DNA of 64,000 bases from Turnera subulata (Eukaryota > Streptophyta > Magnoliopsida > Malpighiales > Passifloraceae). Shown piece by piece: positions 49,460 through 61,300 of the stretch. Below the pieces are notes generated by a model that made no database searches, was not told the origin of the DNA, and worked only from the letters and a program-made list of their open reading frames with translations. Positions within the stretch are counted from its first letter, which is position 1. The number at the start of each line of letters is the position of its first letter. Location: contig JAKUCV010004712.1 of NCBI GenBank assembly GCA_028386065.3, positions 203,560 to 267,559 on the forward strand, written 5' to 3'. Made by a program: the position numbers and the translations under genes.

Positions 49460-49795
49460 ATTAACAAAGAATTAAAAATTGGCTTGAGAATTAGAGTTGT
49501 CGTGTGGGTAGATAAATTGGTTGTATTGTATTTGCCTGGAACAATACACGTTAAGCACATAAAAATAGGGTTGTCCTTTCGTATTCCGTTTATTTATTTT
49601 GTTTGAGACACGTTTCGTTTTCCCAAAGAAAAGAGAGGGAGCAAAAGTCATTAAAACCAAAGGAATTCGTCTTCAACCTCAGGAAGTATCAGTTCGCTGC
49701 TGGTAGCGAATTGGTTCGCGTACCCAAGCGTACCAGTACTCTCACGTACCGCGTTTGGGTTCGAACGAACCAGTACGCCGAACCTCACAATTTAA

Positions 49796-49813
49796 GCGTA
49801 TTATGTGACTATG
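49796..49813 (-). repeat. hAT terminal inverted repeat, right
   Basis: GCGTATTATGTGACTATG, the exact reverse complement of the left end. Confidence 0.95.
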
Positions 49814-49821
49814 GTCCTTGG
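49814..49821. repeat. hAT target-site duplication, right (GTCCTTGG)
   Basis: Exact match to 46668-46675; host coding sequence resumes here (…LG then RYAEFF). Confidence 0.95.
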
Positions 49822-50281
49822 TCGTTATGCAGAATTCTTTATTTTTGCTTTTGATCTCGGTACTCGCAACTGGGCTAGAATCGCATGTAACTGTCCCTAT
49901 GATGTGGATGAACTTCCTCTCTGGACCCCCTCCTCGCATACAAATGAGGAAGGCGGGAAGAAGAATGCTGCCGCTGCTCTTTATGGAGTCAGAAGCGATG
50001 GGAAGCCTTGCAAGTTATACATTTCCGAGGGGCAAACAGAGGTTCACAAGCTGTTGACCTGCGATAATTGGAACCAAATCTCTCTTGTTCAAGATGACGC
50101 CGGGCTAGGAAGGAGGAGAGTAGAAGAAGTAGATCCCTTCTTCTCGGAAGAATATCATTCTACGCTCTCAATGTCGTTATGCTACTTGGGGGATGGTTGC
50201 TTTTGTTATCTAGCTATGGCCTGCCCTTTTTATATTGACGAGAGAGAGGGTATTCAATTCATTCAAACTGTCCTTCATTAA

Positions 50282-50690
50282 GCAATATTTTGAAAATCAA
50301 AAATTCCTTCGCTTTCAGCCTTGTAAGTTTATTTTTACTCATGAATCTTTGTCATCAGATGGTCTCTCTTAATTTAACCTCCTGGCTAGCCCCAGTCATG
50401 ACGAATTAAAGCTTTTTTTTTATACAGTGTAACCGTAGAAGAAGGATAACGTATTTGACCAAAAACAAAACCAAGTTTTACAGTTTTATGTAGCTTACAA
50501 ATTTCCCGAAAACTCATAAATTGAATCAGAAACTCTTAGCTGCAGATTGGGTGGGAGCTCGTATATCTATATCCAATACCAGTGTTTTCTAGTTGATTCT
50601 TTGGTGAATGATGTCAACTTGTTTGATATTAAAATGCATAAGACAAATATGGCACGGATTCAGAGAAACTAATGAATCTATTGAATATTG
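50282..50690. other. 3' flank of the kelch-like gene
   Basis: AT-rich, no coding region seen; probably 3'-UTR and possibly an intron leading to the orphan exon at 50691. Confidence 0.4.
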
Positions 50691-50693
50691 TAG

Positions 50694-51047
50694 ACGCGCA
50701 AGCAAATCAATGGATTGATTGGAAGAGCACCAGAAGGAGGAGCTGGTTCTTTGAGTAGCATAGCAACATGTGACAAAGGAGTGCTGGAACTAATGAGTTC
50801 AAATTTATCATCAAATCAAGAATGCGAGGTCCAGAAGAAGTGTGAGCAAAACATCCGAGAAAAACAAATTCAGGCTCGCCATCAAAATGCGATAGCAGAA
50901 TTCAAACGCGAGACCTTGAAGGAGTTGGATGTGGAATTCAGGAAAAGAGTAGAAAAGGTGGATCCTGTTATTCGATTTCAGGTTGCAAAGGAATTGGCGC
51001 TACAGTTACTTGACAAATATTGTGTTCTTACCCAAGAGCTTAACTGA
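50694..51047 (+). CDS. Orphan exon-like frame with coiled coil, unidentified
   Basis: An open frame begins right after an acceptor-like TATTGTAG (50686-50693) and runs 117 codons to TAA. It has no ATG near its start, so it looks like a terminal exon. It encodes a charged, helix-prone stretch (KCEQNIREKQIQARHQNAIA, FKRETLKELDVEFRKRVEKV) suggestive of a coiled coil. I do not recognise the family and could not find the upstream exons. It may be an alternative last exon of the kelch-like gene or a relic. Confidence 0.35.
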   Translation, partial: TRKQINGLIGRAPEGGAGSLSSIATCDKGVLELMSSNLSSNQECEVQKKCEQNIREKQIQARHQNAIAEFKRETLKELDVEFRKRVEKVDPVIRFQVAKELALQLLDKYCVLTQELN

Positions 51048-51133
51048 AATGCAACTCAAGGTATGCACTTGTGTACATTCACCATCAATGGTACTACTGA
51101 TTCTTGAGTTATTGGCTGCTAAATGCCTAATTG

Positions 51134-51665
51134 ACATGTATTGTGCCAAGTTGGTTGAGGGCTTATACTTTCTAGGCGGGACGCTCTACAGATAACTGTC
51201 CTTTCTACCCTGAACTTGGTCATTTCCCTCGCAGTGTTTATGCATTCAATCCCTCGATCAGAGAGCTGGATGCAGGTGTGCTGCCTATGATTACTGGCAA
51301 GAGCTGGCCTCTTACTTTTGCGGCGGATGACAAGCTTTATGTTGCTCATATCAAAACAGAAGAGTCTTTGTCTCCCACATACTTTGAAGTCTTTGAAAAT
51401 GGGGTTTGGATTCCATTGGATCCACCCACCTCGTCTTGCCATATAGGATGCCTGCAGCACCGTTGTGGAGAGGAAAGTCTTAGTCGTGGGTCTTACAGGA
51501 GACATTCTTTGTTTTGCTTTTGATCTCGATACTCACTGGCGGGCTTAATTTTTTTTTTTGGTTAGTATGTAATCATCATGGAGTAATCTTCCTCTCTAGA
51601 CAGCAAGAAGAATGTCCCTGCAGGTGCTCTTTATGGAGTCAGAAGCGATGGGAAGCTTTGCTAGT
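51134..51665 (+). pseudogene. Decayed copy of the kelch-like gene
   Basis: Closely follows the neighbouring kelch-like coding sequence from CATGT-TTGTGCCAAGTTGG through HFPRSVYAFNPS, TYFEVFENGVWIPL and ALYGVRSDGK-equivalent DNA. In-frame stops (after TLYR), deletions and frame changes break it. It lacks both the (TCC)n Ser tract and the hAT element at the matching position. It therefore split from the other copy before that insertion or from an empty allele. Confidence 0.85.
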
Positions 51666-53715
51666 TAATGCATGCACAGAATCGGCAGCCAAAGGGGGAG
51701 CCAGAGTCTTTTGAGCAAATAACGTTTGAAACAAACATATTTAAGAGAAATCAACGAGACTAGACAAATCTACACCGAAACAATATAAACATTATAAAGA
51801 ATGGCCTTATTGTTGTCTTTTAAGATGTTGGTCTCGAACTCGAATGCTTTAATTAAGTTAGAACAGCGCATCATTTCTAAGATGTTAGGTTCTCAAAGTA
51901 TTGAACTCCAAATGCTGCTAAGCTGACACTGCCAATTTATCTCTTTGCCTTTTTTCTCATTGTTGTCCTCATTCATAAAATAATGGAACTAGCTAGAAGG
52001 CAAGTCTAGTATATCAAGAGACAAACAAATATCCAATTTTGTATTTTTCATCAGAGGAAGCATCAAAATTCAAATTGGGGGACACCAAAACATATATACA
52101 TGGCATGGCTAGCAGCCTTAGGATTCTGGCCAGATTACGAATAAGGACAGAATGTGAATCAATTATTTTAGACTGGTACTGGTGTCTATCTCCTTGTGCC
52201 AAGTATTTCATATCCTTTTACTATTATTATGACAACTACGGGGAAGAGCAGGATACATTATACACAAAAGTGTGTCATCACTCAGGTGCAATGAGAAAGG
52301 GACTTTACCTTTGACTACCTAGAAAGTTTGGGCAAAAAAAAACTTCAAAGACAACAATCATCATAAAACACTAATCCACATTTCATATATATATATATAT
52401 ATATATGGGAGTGTGTGTGTCATTAATATGGCTTAGAAATGACTTTGTCTTCAATCTGCTGCAATTGTCTCGCACACTCATTAATTGTACATCCACAATA
52501 CAATTTTATAGCATAGTTCATTTCATGTTTAAAAACACAAAACAAAAAGTAAATTCACAAGTCTAACACAAATATCTGATTAAGACGATAGTGAAGATAA
52601 CATTAAATTGACTCATGTACGTTGCACTAATGGATTGGATTTTCAAGATGATATCAAAATGATTAAACTCAACGAAGTTGGTTATTAGGGTTATTTATTA
52701 CCTTGATCCCGTTTGTATGATAAGGAATTAATAACCCCTCACCCCAAAAAATAGGAAATAAAGTCCCCAAATGCACAAACCAAAAAAATGGAATTATTCT
52801 CACCTACCATTGCCCTCTCCCTCTACTTGGAGACTCTGATATGGTAAATTCTTATAATAATAGAAAAGAAGTCTTACAAGGTAACGTGATATATGAGCAA
52901 CAACAACCTGGATTTGTTGAGGACAACAATCACTTAAGACCCACGTTAATTTGGTAATTATCCAACCAAAAAGTAAAAAACACAGAGCAATAGAAAATAA
53001 ATCCAACAAAATAGAAAACCCATTTATACAGAAAGAAAACCCAATTTCCTAAAATTATTTCTCACATTTAATCCCCGCCTTAACCGGGCTTGGGTCAAAA
53101 ATGTCCCAATCTCAAAACAACAAAGAACAGGAATAATAAGAAGAAGAACACATGTAATGTAATTTCATTTCTCATTTTCCAGTTTCTCTATGATACTAGA
53201 TAGAAAATCTCTCTACTCTACTCTATTTGACCATCATTTTTAATCAAAACCCAGCTCACCAAAACGCAAATCATCCCCAAAGATACAGTCTTTTGCTATC
53301 TTTACACTTCATATATTCTCCCATATAAAGGTTGTCCCTTTTTTGACAGGAAAAAAAAAAAAAGAACCCACCTTTCTACTCCTATGTTTTGATCTTTGAT
53401 TAAGGTTGCAGATCTGGGTCTTTTTTTCTTCCTGTGTTAGGATTGACATTCCCTTACGTTGCAATCCCTTGTTTTTTAACTAACTAACATCTGTTGTTTT
53501 GTCTGTTCCCTGCTTTTACAGTTATTTTTCTTTTCTCTTTTAGCTGCTCTCTGCTGCGTTATGCCCTGGATCAGGTGCGTAAAGATTCGTGCTTTGTGTG
53601 GGGAGACAATGCGTTTGTTGTTTGTGTGTGGACTTATATGCCTCGGTGTTTGTGTGTTTTATTAGATCTGGATCAAAGATTTGATTAGAGGAAAGGATCG
53701 AAAGTGAAGAAGAAG
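51666..53715. other. Intergenic region upstream of the transporter gene
   Basis: AT-rich with an (AT)n microsatellite at about 52387-52406 and no supported gene. The last 300 bases are a pyrimidine-rich leader; a 5'-UTR intron is possible but not clear. Confidence 0.55.
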
Positions 53716-56619
53716 ATGAGTGAAACCGGGAAGTTCCAGCTGGGGACTGTTGGGGCACTGAGTTTATCAGTGGTTTCTTCTGTTTCCATTGTTGTCTGCA
53801 ACAAGGCCCTAATTAGTACACTTGGTTTCACTTTCGGTGAGTAAACCCACCGACACCCTCTTCCTCTCTGTGGTTCTATTGCGGTGTATGTTATGTTATT
53901 GGTCATTGATAATGCATCAATTGCTAGCTGTATGATATTGAATCCTTGAATTTGGGTTCGTTTGTTTAGAGGAATTGGTGAGTGAGAGATTATTAGATTA
54001 GTTAATTTTGTCAGGAATGGCACTCGGAAGTAGCTAGTGTACATGTGTAGATGGGTGTGTTTCTTTCTTCCTTGTGTACTAACTGTTGTCTTGGGGATCG
54101 CAGCCACAACATTGACAAGTTGGCATCTTCTGGTTACGTTTTGTTCTCTTCATGTGGCACTGTGGATGAAATTATTTGAACACAAGCCTTTTGATTCAAG
54201 GGCCGTGATGGGATTTGGCATATTGAATGGGATCTCCATTGGACTTTTAAATCTTAGCTTGGGTTTCAATTCTGTTGGTTTCTACCAGGTAAAGTTCTCT
54301 TCTTCGAGCTTAATATGCTTTGGATCCCAACTAGTGCACTTCATTGTCAACTAATGACCCTGACATGGGATTCTTTTAGAGCCTTTTACTGGGTCTTCAT
54401 GTATCAAGGGATGTGAAATTATATCCTTGAGTGCTTGTTTATAGTTAAGTGACTGATTGTTTCGTGCTTGCTCTTCATATACTCCAGCTGATCATATGCT
54501 TAGAACTGTAAATAGGTTGACTTTGGCGGCTCTATATCTTGATCAATTATCTGTTTCCTGCTCGTGTTTTAGGAATTTGAATGGTTTCTTGTCCTTTTTT
54601 CTGTTGTGTTGACTATGTTTGTTTACTGAATATTGGATGTTGTGAAGTTTTTACTAGTTTGGCTTCTAAAAGATGAAGTTGCCTTTCTCATTTCAGATGA
54701 CTAAATTGGCAATCATTCCATGCACTGTTCTTTTGGAGACACTTTTCTTCAGAAAACAATTCAGGTCAGTTCTAATCATGCTTCCATGGAATTCTTTGAT
54801 TGATTGTGCATATGTGAATTATAGAATAAGTATGACCTGCAGTCGGAACAGTAACTTACTGTTTTATGTAATTTGTCTGACCTGCAGTGTGCTAATCAAT
54901 TGATGTAAATTGAGTCAATGATTTATTTCATGTTTTCCTGTTCAGTAAGTGATTTCCATTACTGTGTTTAAATTGCATGCTTACACTCCTCTGTTAGGAA
55001 TTTACAAAATTACCAAAATTTTATTCTGCAAATAGGCCTATATGCCGCTCCCATTTGTCGAATTTTGCACCAAACTTTTGTCTGGGGAGTGCTACTCTTA
55101 AACTTCTTTTATAAACTGTAGGCGGCCATTTGGAAATCCTTTGCTGGATACAGTCGTTGAGGCTGTCTGTTAGTCACTCGTCTTACAATCTCTATTCTTA
55201 TGTTTACTGGTTATGATATAAATATTGGTTTTCTATGCCGGTCCTCATTATATCTTTTTGTCGCTTGATTACTTTATGGATGTCTCTGTTAGTACTTATG
55301 TATGCTTTCATGCTATACCATCTCAATTGACTAGTCTTTGAAAACTTTTTGCTGATATCTGGTGCCAAGTTGGATGACCACTTTTTCGGTCACAAAAACT
55401 ACTCTGTGCATGCTGCCTCTTCTTCATCTTTCCTTCTCTGTGGAAGTTGGTCTGTACAGTTACTGATGTGTACTAATGCTTTTTCTCACTTATGCAGTCG
55501 GAATATACAGTTTTCATTAGCCATCCTTCTTGTAGGAGTTGGAATTGCTACTGTGACTGATCTTCAGCTCAATGTCCTGGGTTCTGTCTTGTCTCTCCTT
55601 GCAGTTGTTACAACTTGCATTGCTCAGATTGTATCCTTTACTGAAGTAGCTTTTGGTATCTGCTATTGCATAGGCTCTGCTGTACTTAATGTTTCAATGT
55701 TCAACGAAATAATTGGAAATAGGCCTATGTTTTCTTCATTATGGGCAAATACAGTTTTATATGTTATTTTTTCTGTTTCTTTCTTTCAAGTTGTTTACGT
55801 CTTAACCAGCTTATTTCAGATGACCAATACGATTCAGAAGAAGTTCAAAGTCTCTTCAACCCAACTTCTATATCAGTCTTGTCCTTATCAGGCTGTGACT
55901 TTGTTCGTTACAGGCCCATTTCTAGATTGGCTTCTGACTAATCTAAATGTTTTTGCATTCAAGTACACTCCTCAAGTGCTGGTGAGCATCGGAGACTCCT
56001 TAAACTTTCCTGCCTCACATCTATTTGGACCACTCAACTAATGTCCTGTCTGATGCATTAATTTGTTGCAGTTCTTTATCGTTCTATCCTGCCTGATATC
56101 CGTCTCTGTAAACTTTAGCACATTTCTGGTGATTGGGAAGACTTCTCCAGTCACCTATCAGGTGCTAGGACACCTCAAAACATGTCTTGTCTTGGCCTTT
56201 GGCTATGTTCTACTCCGCGACCCATTCAGCTGGCGTAACATCATGGGGATCCTTATCGCTGTCGTTGGGATGGTCTTATATTCTTATTATTGCACCATTG
56301 AGAACCAGCAGAAGACCAATGAAGCATCTGCAAAATTGCCAGAGGTATTTTGCTCTTCTTGCTTAACGTTGTTTGTGCATGTGTTTTCCTTTTCTTTTTC
56401 TGCTCTTTTACTTCTTGGAAAGGTTATTCTTGCTATATTCATCTCGTACTATAAACTGTCACAATCTCTTCCAGATATCTTATTCTCTCCCTTCTTTTAA
56501 TATGGTTTTAGGTAAAGGAAGGTGAATCTGATCCTTTAATTGGCGTAGAAAATGGAAGTGGGATCTTGGCTGAAGGTGGCCCTCCTGCATGGAAGTCGAA
56601 CAAGGATCTCCATGCATGA
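53716..56619 (+). CDS. UXT: UDP-xylose transporter-like nucleotide sugar transporter
   Basis: Exons 53716-53836, 54104-54288, 54697-54764, 55498-55630, 55820-55981, 56072-56344, 56512-56619; 349 residues. A TPT/NST-family membrane protein of about ten hydrophobic segments. Seen: SSVSIVVCNKALISTLGF near the start, FATTLTSWHLLVTFCSLH, FGILNGISIGLLNLSLGFNS, QMTKLAIIP, TDLQLN, TNTIQKKF, and SVNFSTFLVIGKTSPVTYQV followed by LGHLKTCLVLAFGY. These blocks agree closely with the UXT1-3 proteins. Known role: Golgi/ER antiporters bringing cytosolic UDP-xylose into the lumen for xylan and xyloglucan synthesis. The C-terminus is hydrophilic and cytosolic. Substrate is inferred from similarity; another nucleotide sugar is possible. 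Confidence 0.92.
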
Positions 56620-57280
56620 TTGCTTCCAGAATTATAAGTTGAATCACCCTAGATCAGAGTTGGTGGATGAAACTGTTTCAGCGATGAAGATGTTGCTGGG
56701 AAGGGTATCCATGTAATCAAATAGTAACTGCGGTATTCTGAGATGATTACTTTTGGTATCTTAGATTAAGAGTTGGAAGTTCATATCCATTACATAGCAT
56801 TTTTGGTTATGTTAGTTTTATATGAATCAAGACATGGCAATGGGATAATACCCCTATTTAATTTATCAAAATGTATACTGTGATTCCCAAATACCAGAAA
56901 AAAATGTTACTACTTTTTTTATCTGCCATTCTTCATGTTCAAATATTAACGTTGAAAAAAATTAATCAAAAACAAGTTCCGGACGGGAAGAACCACTATA
57001 CAGTCATTCTTAATTTATCTGTTTAAAGGATTCTGTACCCTCGTTTTTTTCCCTTTACATCTATGCTTCCCACCATCTCTTTTTCTCCTTTTGTTTTAAT
57101 TTTCTTGAAAATTTTATTTATTATCATCATTAATATTAAGTATTAATTATTTCTATGAAACCTAGCTTCTTTCTATACAAGGATATATTTTGGATGATTG
57201 AAAGGTAAATAAAATATAGCATAAAAGATTCTAAGTAGGAAGTGCCTCAGTGTAGATTGAGATAGGGTCGGTCTCTTAAT
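56620..57280. other. 3' flank of the transporter gene
   Basis: 3'-UTR and AT-rich DNA; no gene seen. Confidence 0.55.
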
Positions 57281-57288
57281 AATAATAT
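57281..57288. repeat. Target-site duplication of small hAT-like element, left
   Basis: AATAATAT, matching AATAATGT at 57696-57703 at 7 of 8 bases. Confidence 0.65.
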
Positions 57289-57695
57289 CACAGTTATCAG
57301 ACCCGGCTCGGGCACAGGCCCAGTAAAGGTCATGGTTCAGGTTTGAACTGGAGGTTGCAATTGATTCGAAATAATAATTATTAAATAATTAATTATTTGA
57401 ATATAAATATATTAATATTACCTATATTTTAATGGTAAAAAATAAATATAATTTCTTAATTTCTATTAAATAATACAATTTTATGCAGAAAAATATTTTT
57501 TTTCTATTTTGTGATTTTAAATTGACCCGACCCGGGTTATTGGTTCAACCGGGTCGCCTTAAAACTGTCTGGGTCAATGAGTTTTATACTGTTCCCTTAC
57601 AGACCCGGGTCAACACCTCTTAAAACCCGGAATAGGCTATGGGTCACGGTTCAACCGGTCGAACCGGCCAGACCGGGCCGGGTTCGATAACTATG
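57289..57695. mobile_element. Non-autonomous hAT-like element (MITE-like)
   Basis: 407 bp without coding capacity. Ends are imperfect inverted repeats: CACAGTTATCAGACCCGGCTCGG at left against CATAGTTATCGAACCCGGCCCGG (right end reversed), 19 of 23 matching. An imperfect 8-bp duplication flanks it. The interior is AT-rich between GC-rich ends holding CCGGGT/ACCCGG and GGTTCAACCGG words. Ends beginning CA(T/C)AGT resemble the larger hAT here but are not the same family. Confidence 0.75.
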
Positions 57696-57703
57696 AATAA
57701 TGT

Positions 57704-58356
57704 AATGTCAAAATTATTGCGAAATGACTGTACGTATAAGTAGTTAGTAGGCTTGTTTCTTTTCACATAGTCAAGAAGGAAACTTGTCATATAAGCAAAT
57801 ATTGTGTTATCTTCCCAGCTTGCAATGTCTCCATATATATATATATTTACTTTATATGCTGGTAATATTGATATGTATAAGCCAAAGCAAATGTGTAGAT
57901 ATGTGAGAGGAGGGACTTGGTAGATGATTAAGATGGATAATGTGAACATGCTGTAGCGTGGAAAAGAGGATTAATTAGCTCTTCACATATATCGTTATTA
58001 AGAAAGTGAAGTGAACATGTATTAATCAATTCATTTAATTTCAATGTGTTTCACGCTGCTCATGCAGACAAGCCCTCATGGCGGTCCCCTCCTCATCAAT
58101 TAGTTAGAGAAGCTTTTAATGTATTCAAACGAAGCTTTTTACTAATTAAAAAAAGACCAAAGTTGTCGATGTCTCCATCCTTAACTGCATCCCCCATTAA
58201 CATATGACTATCACTTGATGAAACCAACACTAATATTTCATTTGGTTCACATTTCCTTGTATTTTAGAAATTTTTGATAGGCCACACGTACAGGAGGACA
58301 GCTAGTGTAGCAACTTTGTTTATATACGAGGTACATTTCCCATAACTTGAAACAAC
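57704..58356. other. Promoter region of the nucleotidyltransferase gene
   Basis: AT-rich DNA without a gene; TTTATATACGAGG at about 58318 may be the TATA region, roughly 35 bases before the ATG. Confidence 0.45.
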
Positions 58357-61300
58357 ATGGGTTCATGCGAGGTTCAAGAAAAGGCATTGACCTCCTCCAC
58401 CAATCCTTGTAAAGCTACATGTGAGGAAGAGATGGTGCATTGGATGAAAGCAGCGCTAGAGGAGACCACAACTGAAATCCTCTCCACAATTCAACCAACT
58501 CTTGAAGCCAACTCCAGAAGAAAGAATGTCATTACCTACATGCAAAGACTCATTAAATCCTCCCTGGGACTCGAGGTACGTCGTATATATACTTACTTGA
58601 CAATTTCCATTTTCTCTTCTTTTTGTTAAAAAAAGATTATGTTCCATACTAATTCAACTTGTAAATTTTGCACCAATTTGCTTCTTCCTTGCTTGAGCTT
58701 GTTTCTTATGTTAATGAATTGTGGTTTGTAATTTTACACAATGCAATGACATGTACTAAGCAGTAAGCAACATAAATGGAAAAAGATACTTTGAAGATAA
58801 CATGAGAAGTTTATACATATCTTACAGGTGTTCCCCTATGGTTCAGTTCCATTGATGACATATCTTCCAGATGGAGATATTGATTTGACAGTCATTTCCA
58901 GCAGACCAAGTATTGAAGATAACATGAGCTTGGTCTCTAAAGTCCATGATCTTCTCAAACGAGAGGAGGACAATGTGGATGCTCCATACAATGTCAAGGA
59001 TGTCCATTGCATTGATGCAGAGGTTAGTGTTATATATATATATACTTTACTTCAAAAATGCTTTGCTTAGTTTCTCATTTGTTTCCAGTGAAGGATATAT
59101 AGTTATTCCAACAAAATAGTTGTGAGTCATTAATTAACACCTGGAATTCATTCATGTTGGCAGGTGAAGCTTGTAAAGTGCGTTGTTCAAGATATAGATG
59201 TAGATGTATCCTTCAATCAAATAGGAGGGATTTCCAGCTTATGTTTTCTTGAGCAGGTTTGATTACATCTCATAACCCAATTCATTAAGCAGTCTAAATT
59301 ATAAAGTCTTTTTGCTTCTTTTAAATCTGATGATTGAAGCTTTTTCCCCATTTGCTTTTAATCCCTTTCTTTACCTTTTTATTTCTTTCCCTTTTATAAA
59401 AGCTATCAGATTTGTCATCCAAAGCTTGACCCAGAATTCCCAATTATTGTACCTCTTTTTCAAACTTGTGTAAGGACTTCAAAACCAACATGGAATATTA
59501 ATTATTACTATCTATACATATCATTGCTTCATTACACTACTGACAAAAAACATAAACACCACATGAATAATTATCTGTCTGTGCAAAACACATGTATAAC
59601 ACAGTCCACAGATTCATTGAATTTTGTGTTCCATTTGTTTGTTTGACAAATTTCGCAGCTAGAGACAGAACAATAATCATACAAATTTTGCCAACTACAC
59701 AATCGAGAGGGACCATTAGTTACCTATCACCAATCTCGGACAAAATAAAATAATGGTTTGGAACAGACTACTTCTAGTTAAGCCAGATCCAAAAGTACAT
59801 TTCAGTGAGTTTATTATGGTTCAAAGAAATAATAAGTACATTTCAGTGTCAGTTTCTTAGTTAATTAAATGGGATGGCGTAATCTTATCAACTTGTATAA
59901 TTCTATAAGATACAAGATCCTCACATCATCTATATGGTGGGGTGGGGTATTATTCATTGGCTTCCCTCCTTTTTTATATCTGTATTTCTCAAAAGTTATA
60001 TTAAATCCCAATTCTATGGTATCGAGGTTGTCTTCAAGTTGAAAGTCTTGAATTCGAGTCTTAGCCTGTAAAACAAAACAAAAAAAAAATCCAGTTATGA
60101 ATGTTAATATTCTAGCAATATTAAAATTTTATTTCAGCGACAATCTGTGTTCTTGGCAATTCATTTTAAAATTAATTAACATTTTGGACCCTCATGTAAA
60201 GTGAATAATCATGCAGGTTGATCAACTTATTGGAAAAGGATATCTCTTCAAACGCAGCATAATTCTGATAAAGGCATGGTGCTACTATGAGAGTCGAATT
60301 CTTGGTGCTCATCATGGTTTAATTTCAACCTATGCTTTGGAAATACTCATTCTATATATCTTTCAACAATTCCACTCTTCTCTAAATGGACCCTTTCAGG
60401 TAAGTAATTGAATTTATGTAAATTAAAGTTACTTTGTTCATCATTCCATATATGCATGATTATTTCTGAATTAATTTTACTTGTAAAGTATTGCAGACGA
60501 TTATAATGATGTTTTAATTCAATTCTTTAATTTTTTGAAGGTCCTTTATAAATTTTTGGATTACTTCAGCAAGTTTGATTGGGAAAGATATTGCATCAGT
60601 TTAAGGGGACCAATTCTCATATCATCCTTTCCTGACATTTCTGGTATTGCATGCTACCTTTTGTATATATTGATGTATGGTGACTACATCTCTAATTCTA
60701 TTACCTTTTTATCTCTCTGCAGCTGAGCTACATGAGAATAAAAATGGTGGCTTGTTACTTAGTAATGAGTTTCTAAGGGATTGTCCAGATGTGTTTGCAG
60801 TTCCATGCAAGAGGGCTGAGACTAATTCAGAGTCAAAATTTCCTCTCAAGCATCTTAATATCGTTGATCCTTTGAAAGAAAACAATAATCTTGGACGTAG
60901 CATCCACAAAGGTTTGATGAACCTTCTTACTCCTGCAAATTATTATAACATGATAGGATGAATTTTTTTTTAAAAAAAAGAAGAGAAAATTACCCTTCTA
61001 CCCAACATCTGCAGTTGAATGATTTACTCTTTTTTACATTAAAATGGCAGAAATAATCTTGTAATTTACATGATTCAACAGGTAATTTCTATCGAATAAG
61101 AAGTGCCTTTAGATATGGAGCTAGCAAGCTTGGCCGGATTGTTATGTTACCAGAAGGACAAATCCCACATGAGCTCAACAAATTCTTTACAAATACTTTG
61201 GATAGGCATAGAGGCAACTATGGGACTCATAGAAATGCAAAATCTCCCTCATCACCATCACCTTTTGATGTCTTCTCCAAATGTAGATATACACAAACAA

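Larger units (their letters stand above)
46676..49813 (-). mobile_element. hAT superfamily DNA transposon
   Basis: 3138 bp including a 406-bp gap of undetermined bases. Perfect 18-bp terminal inverted repeats (CATAGTCACATAATACGC) at 46676-46693 and 49796-49813, and exact 8-bp duplications outside. Its transposase (-) shows BED zinc finger, DUF659-type and hAT dimerisation regions. The subterminal DNA is packed with GTACG-type motifs. Complete ends and a readable transposase suggest recent and possibly autonomous activity. Confidence 0.96.
46071..50281 (+). pseudogene. Kelch-repeat-like gene interrupted by a hAT transposon
   Basis: The 5' coding part is 46071-46675 and the 3' part 49822-50281. 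Removing the element and one target-site copy leaves 1065 bases, an in-frame 354-residue single-exon gene. Seen: an acidic poly-Glu start; kelch-like strands (MSCAKLGDRLYFFGG, SVYAFNPSTGEL, NWPISFVADDNLYVLGS, YFEVFERGVWIPLE, WDACSTVVGRKVLVLG, FAFDLGTRNWARI); and a ten-Ser tract from a (TCC)n repeat. No F-box is seen. Kelch repeats usually form a beta-propeller for protein binding; the partner is unknown. With the element present the frame stops within the inverted repeat, after three added codons. Excision or splicing of the element could restore it. Confidence 0.85.

Noticed and set aside
60019..60085. A tRNA-derived SINE (TGGTATCGAGG, TTCGAGTC and a poly-A stretch)
   Set aside because: Box-like words are present but no cloverleaf, target duplication or second copy could be shown.
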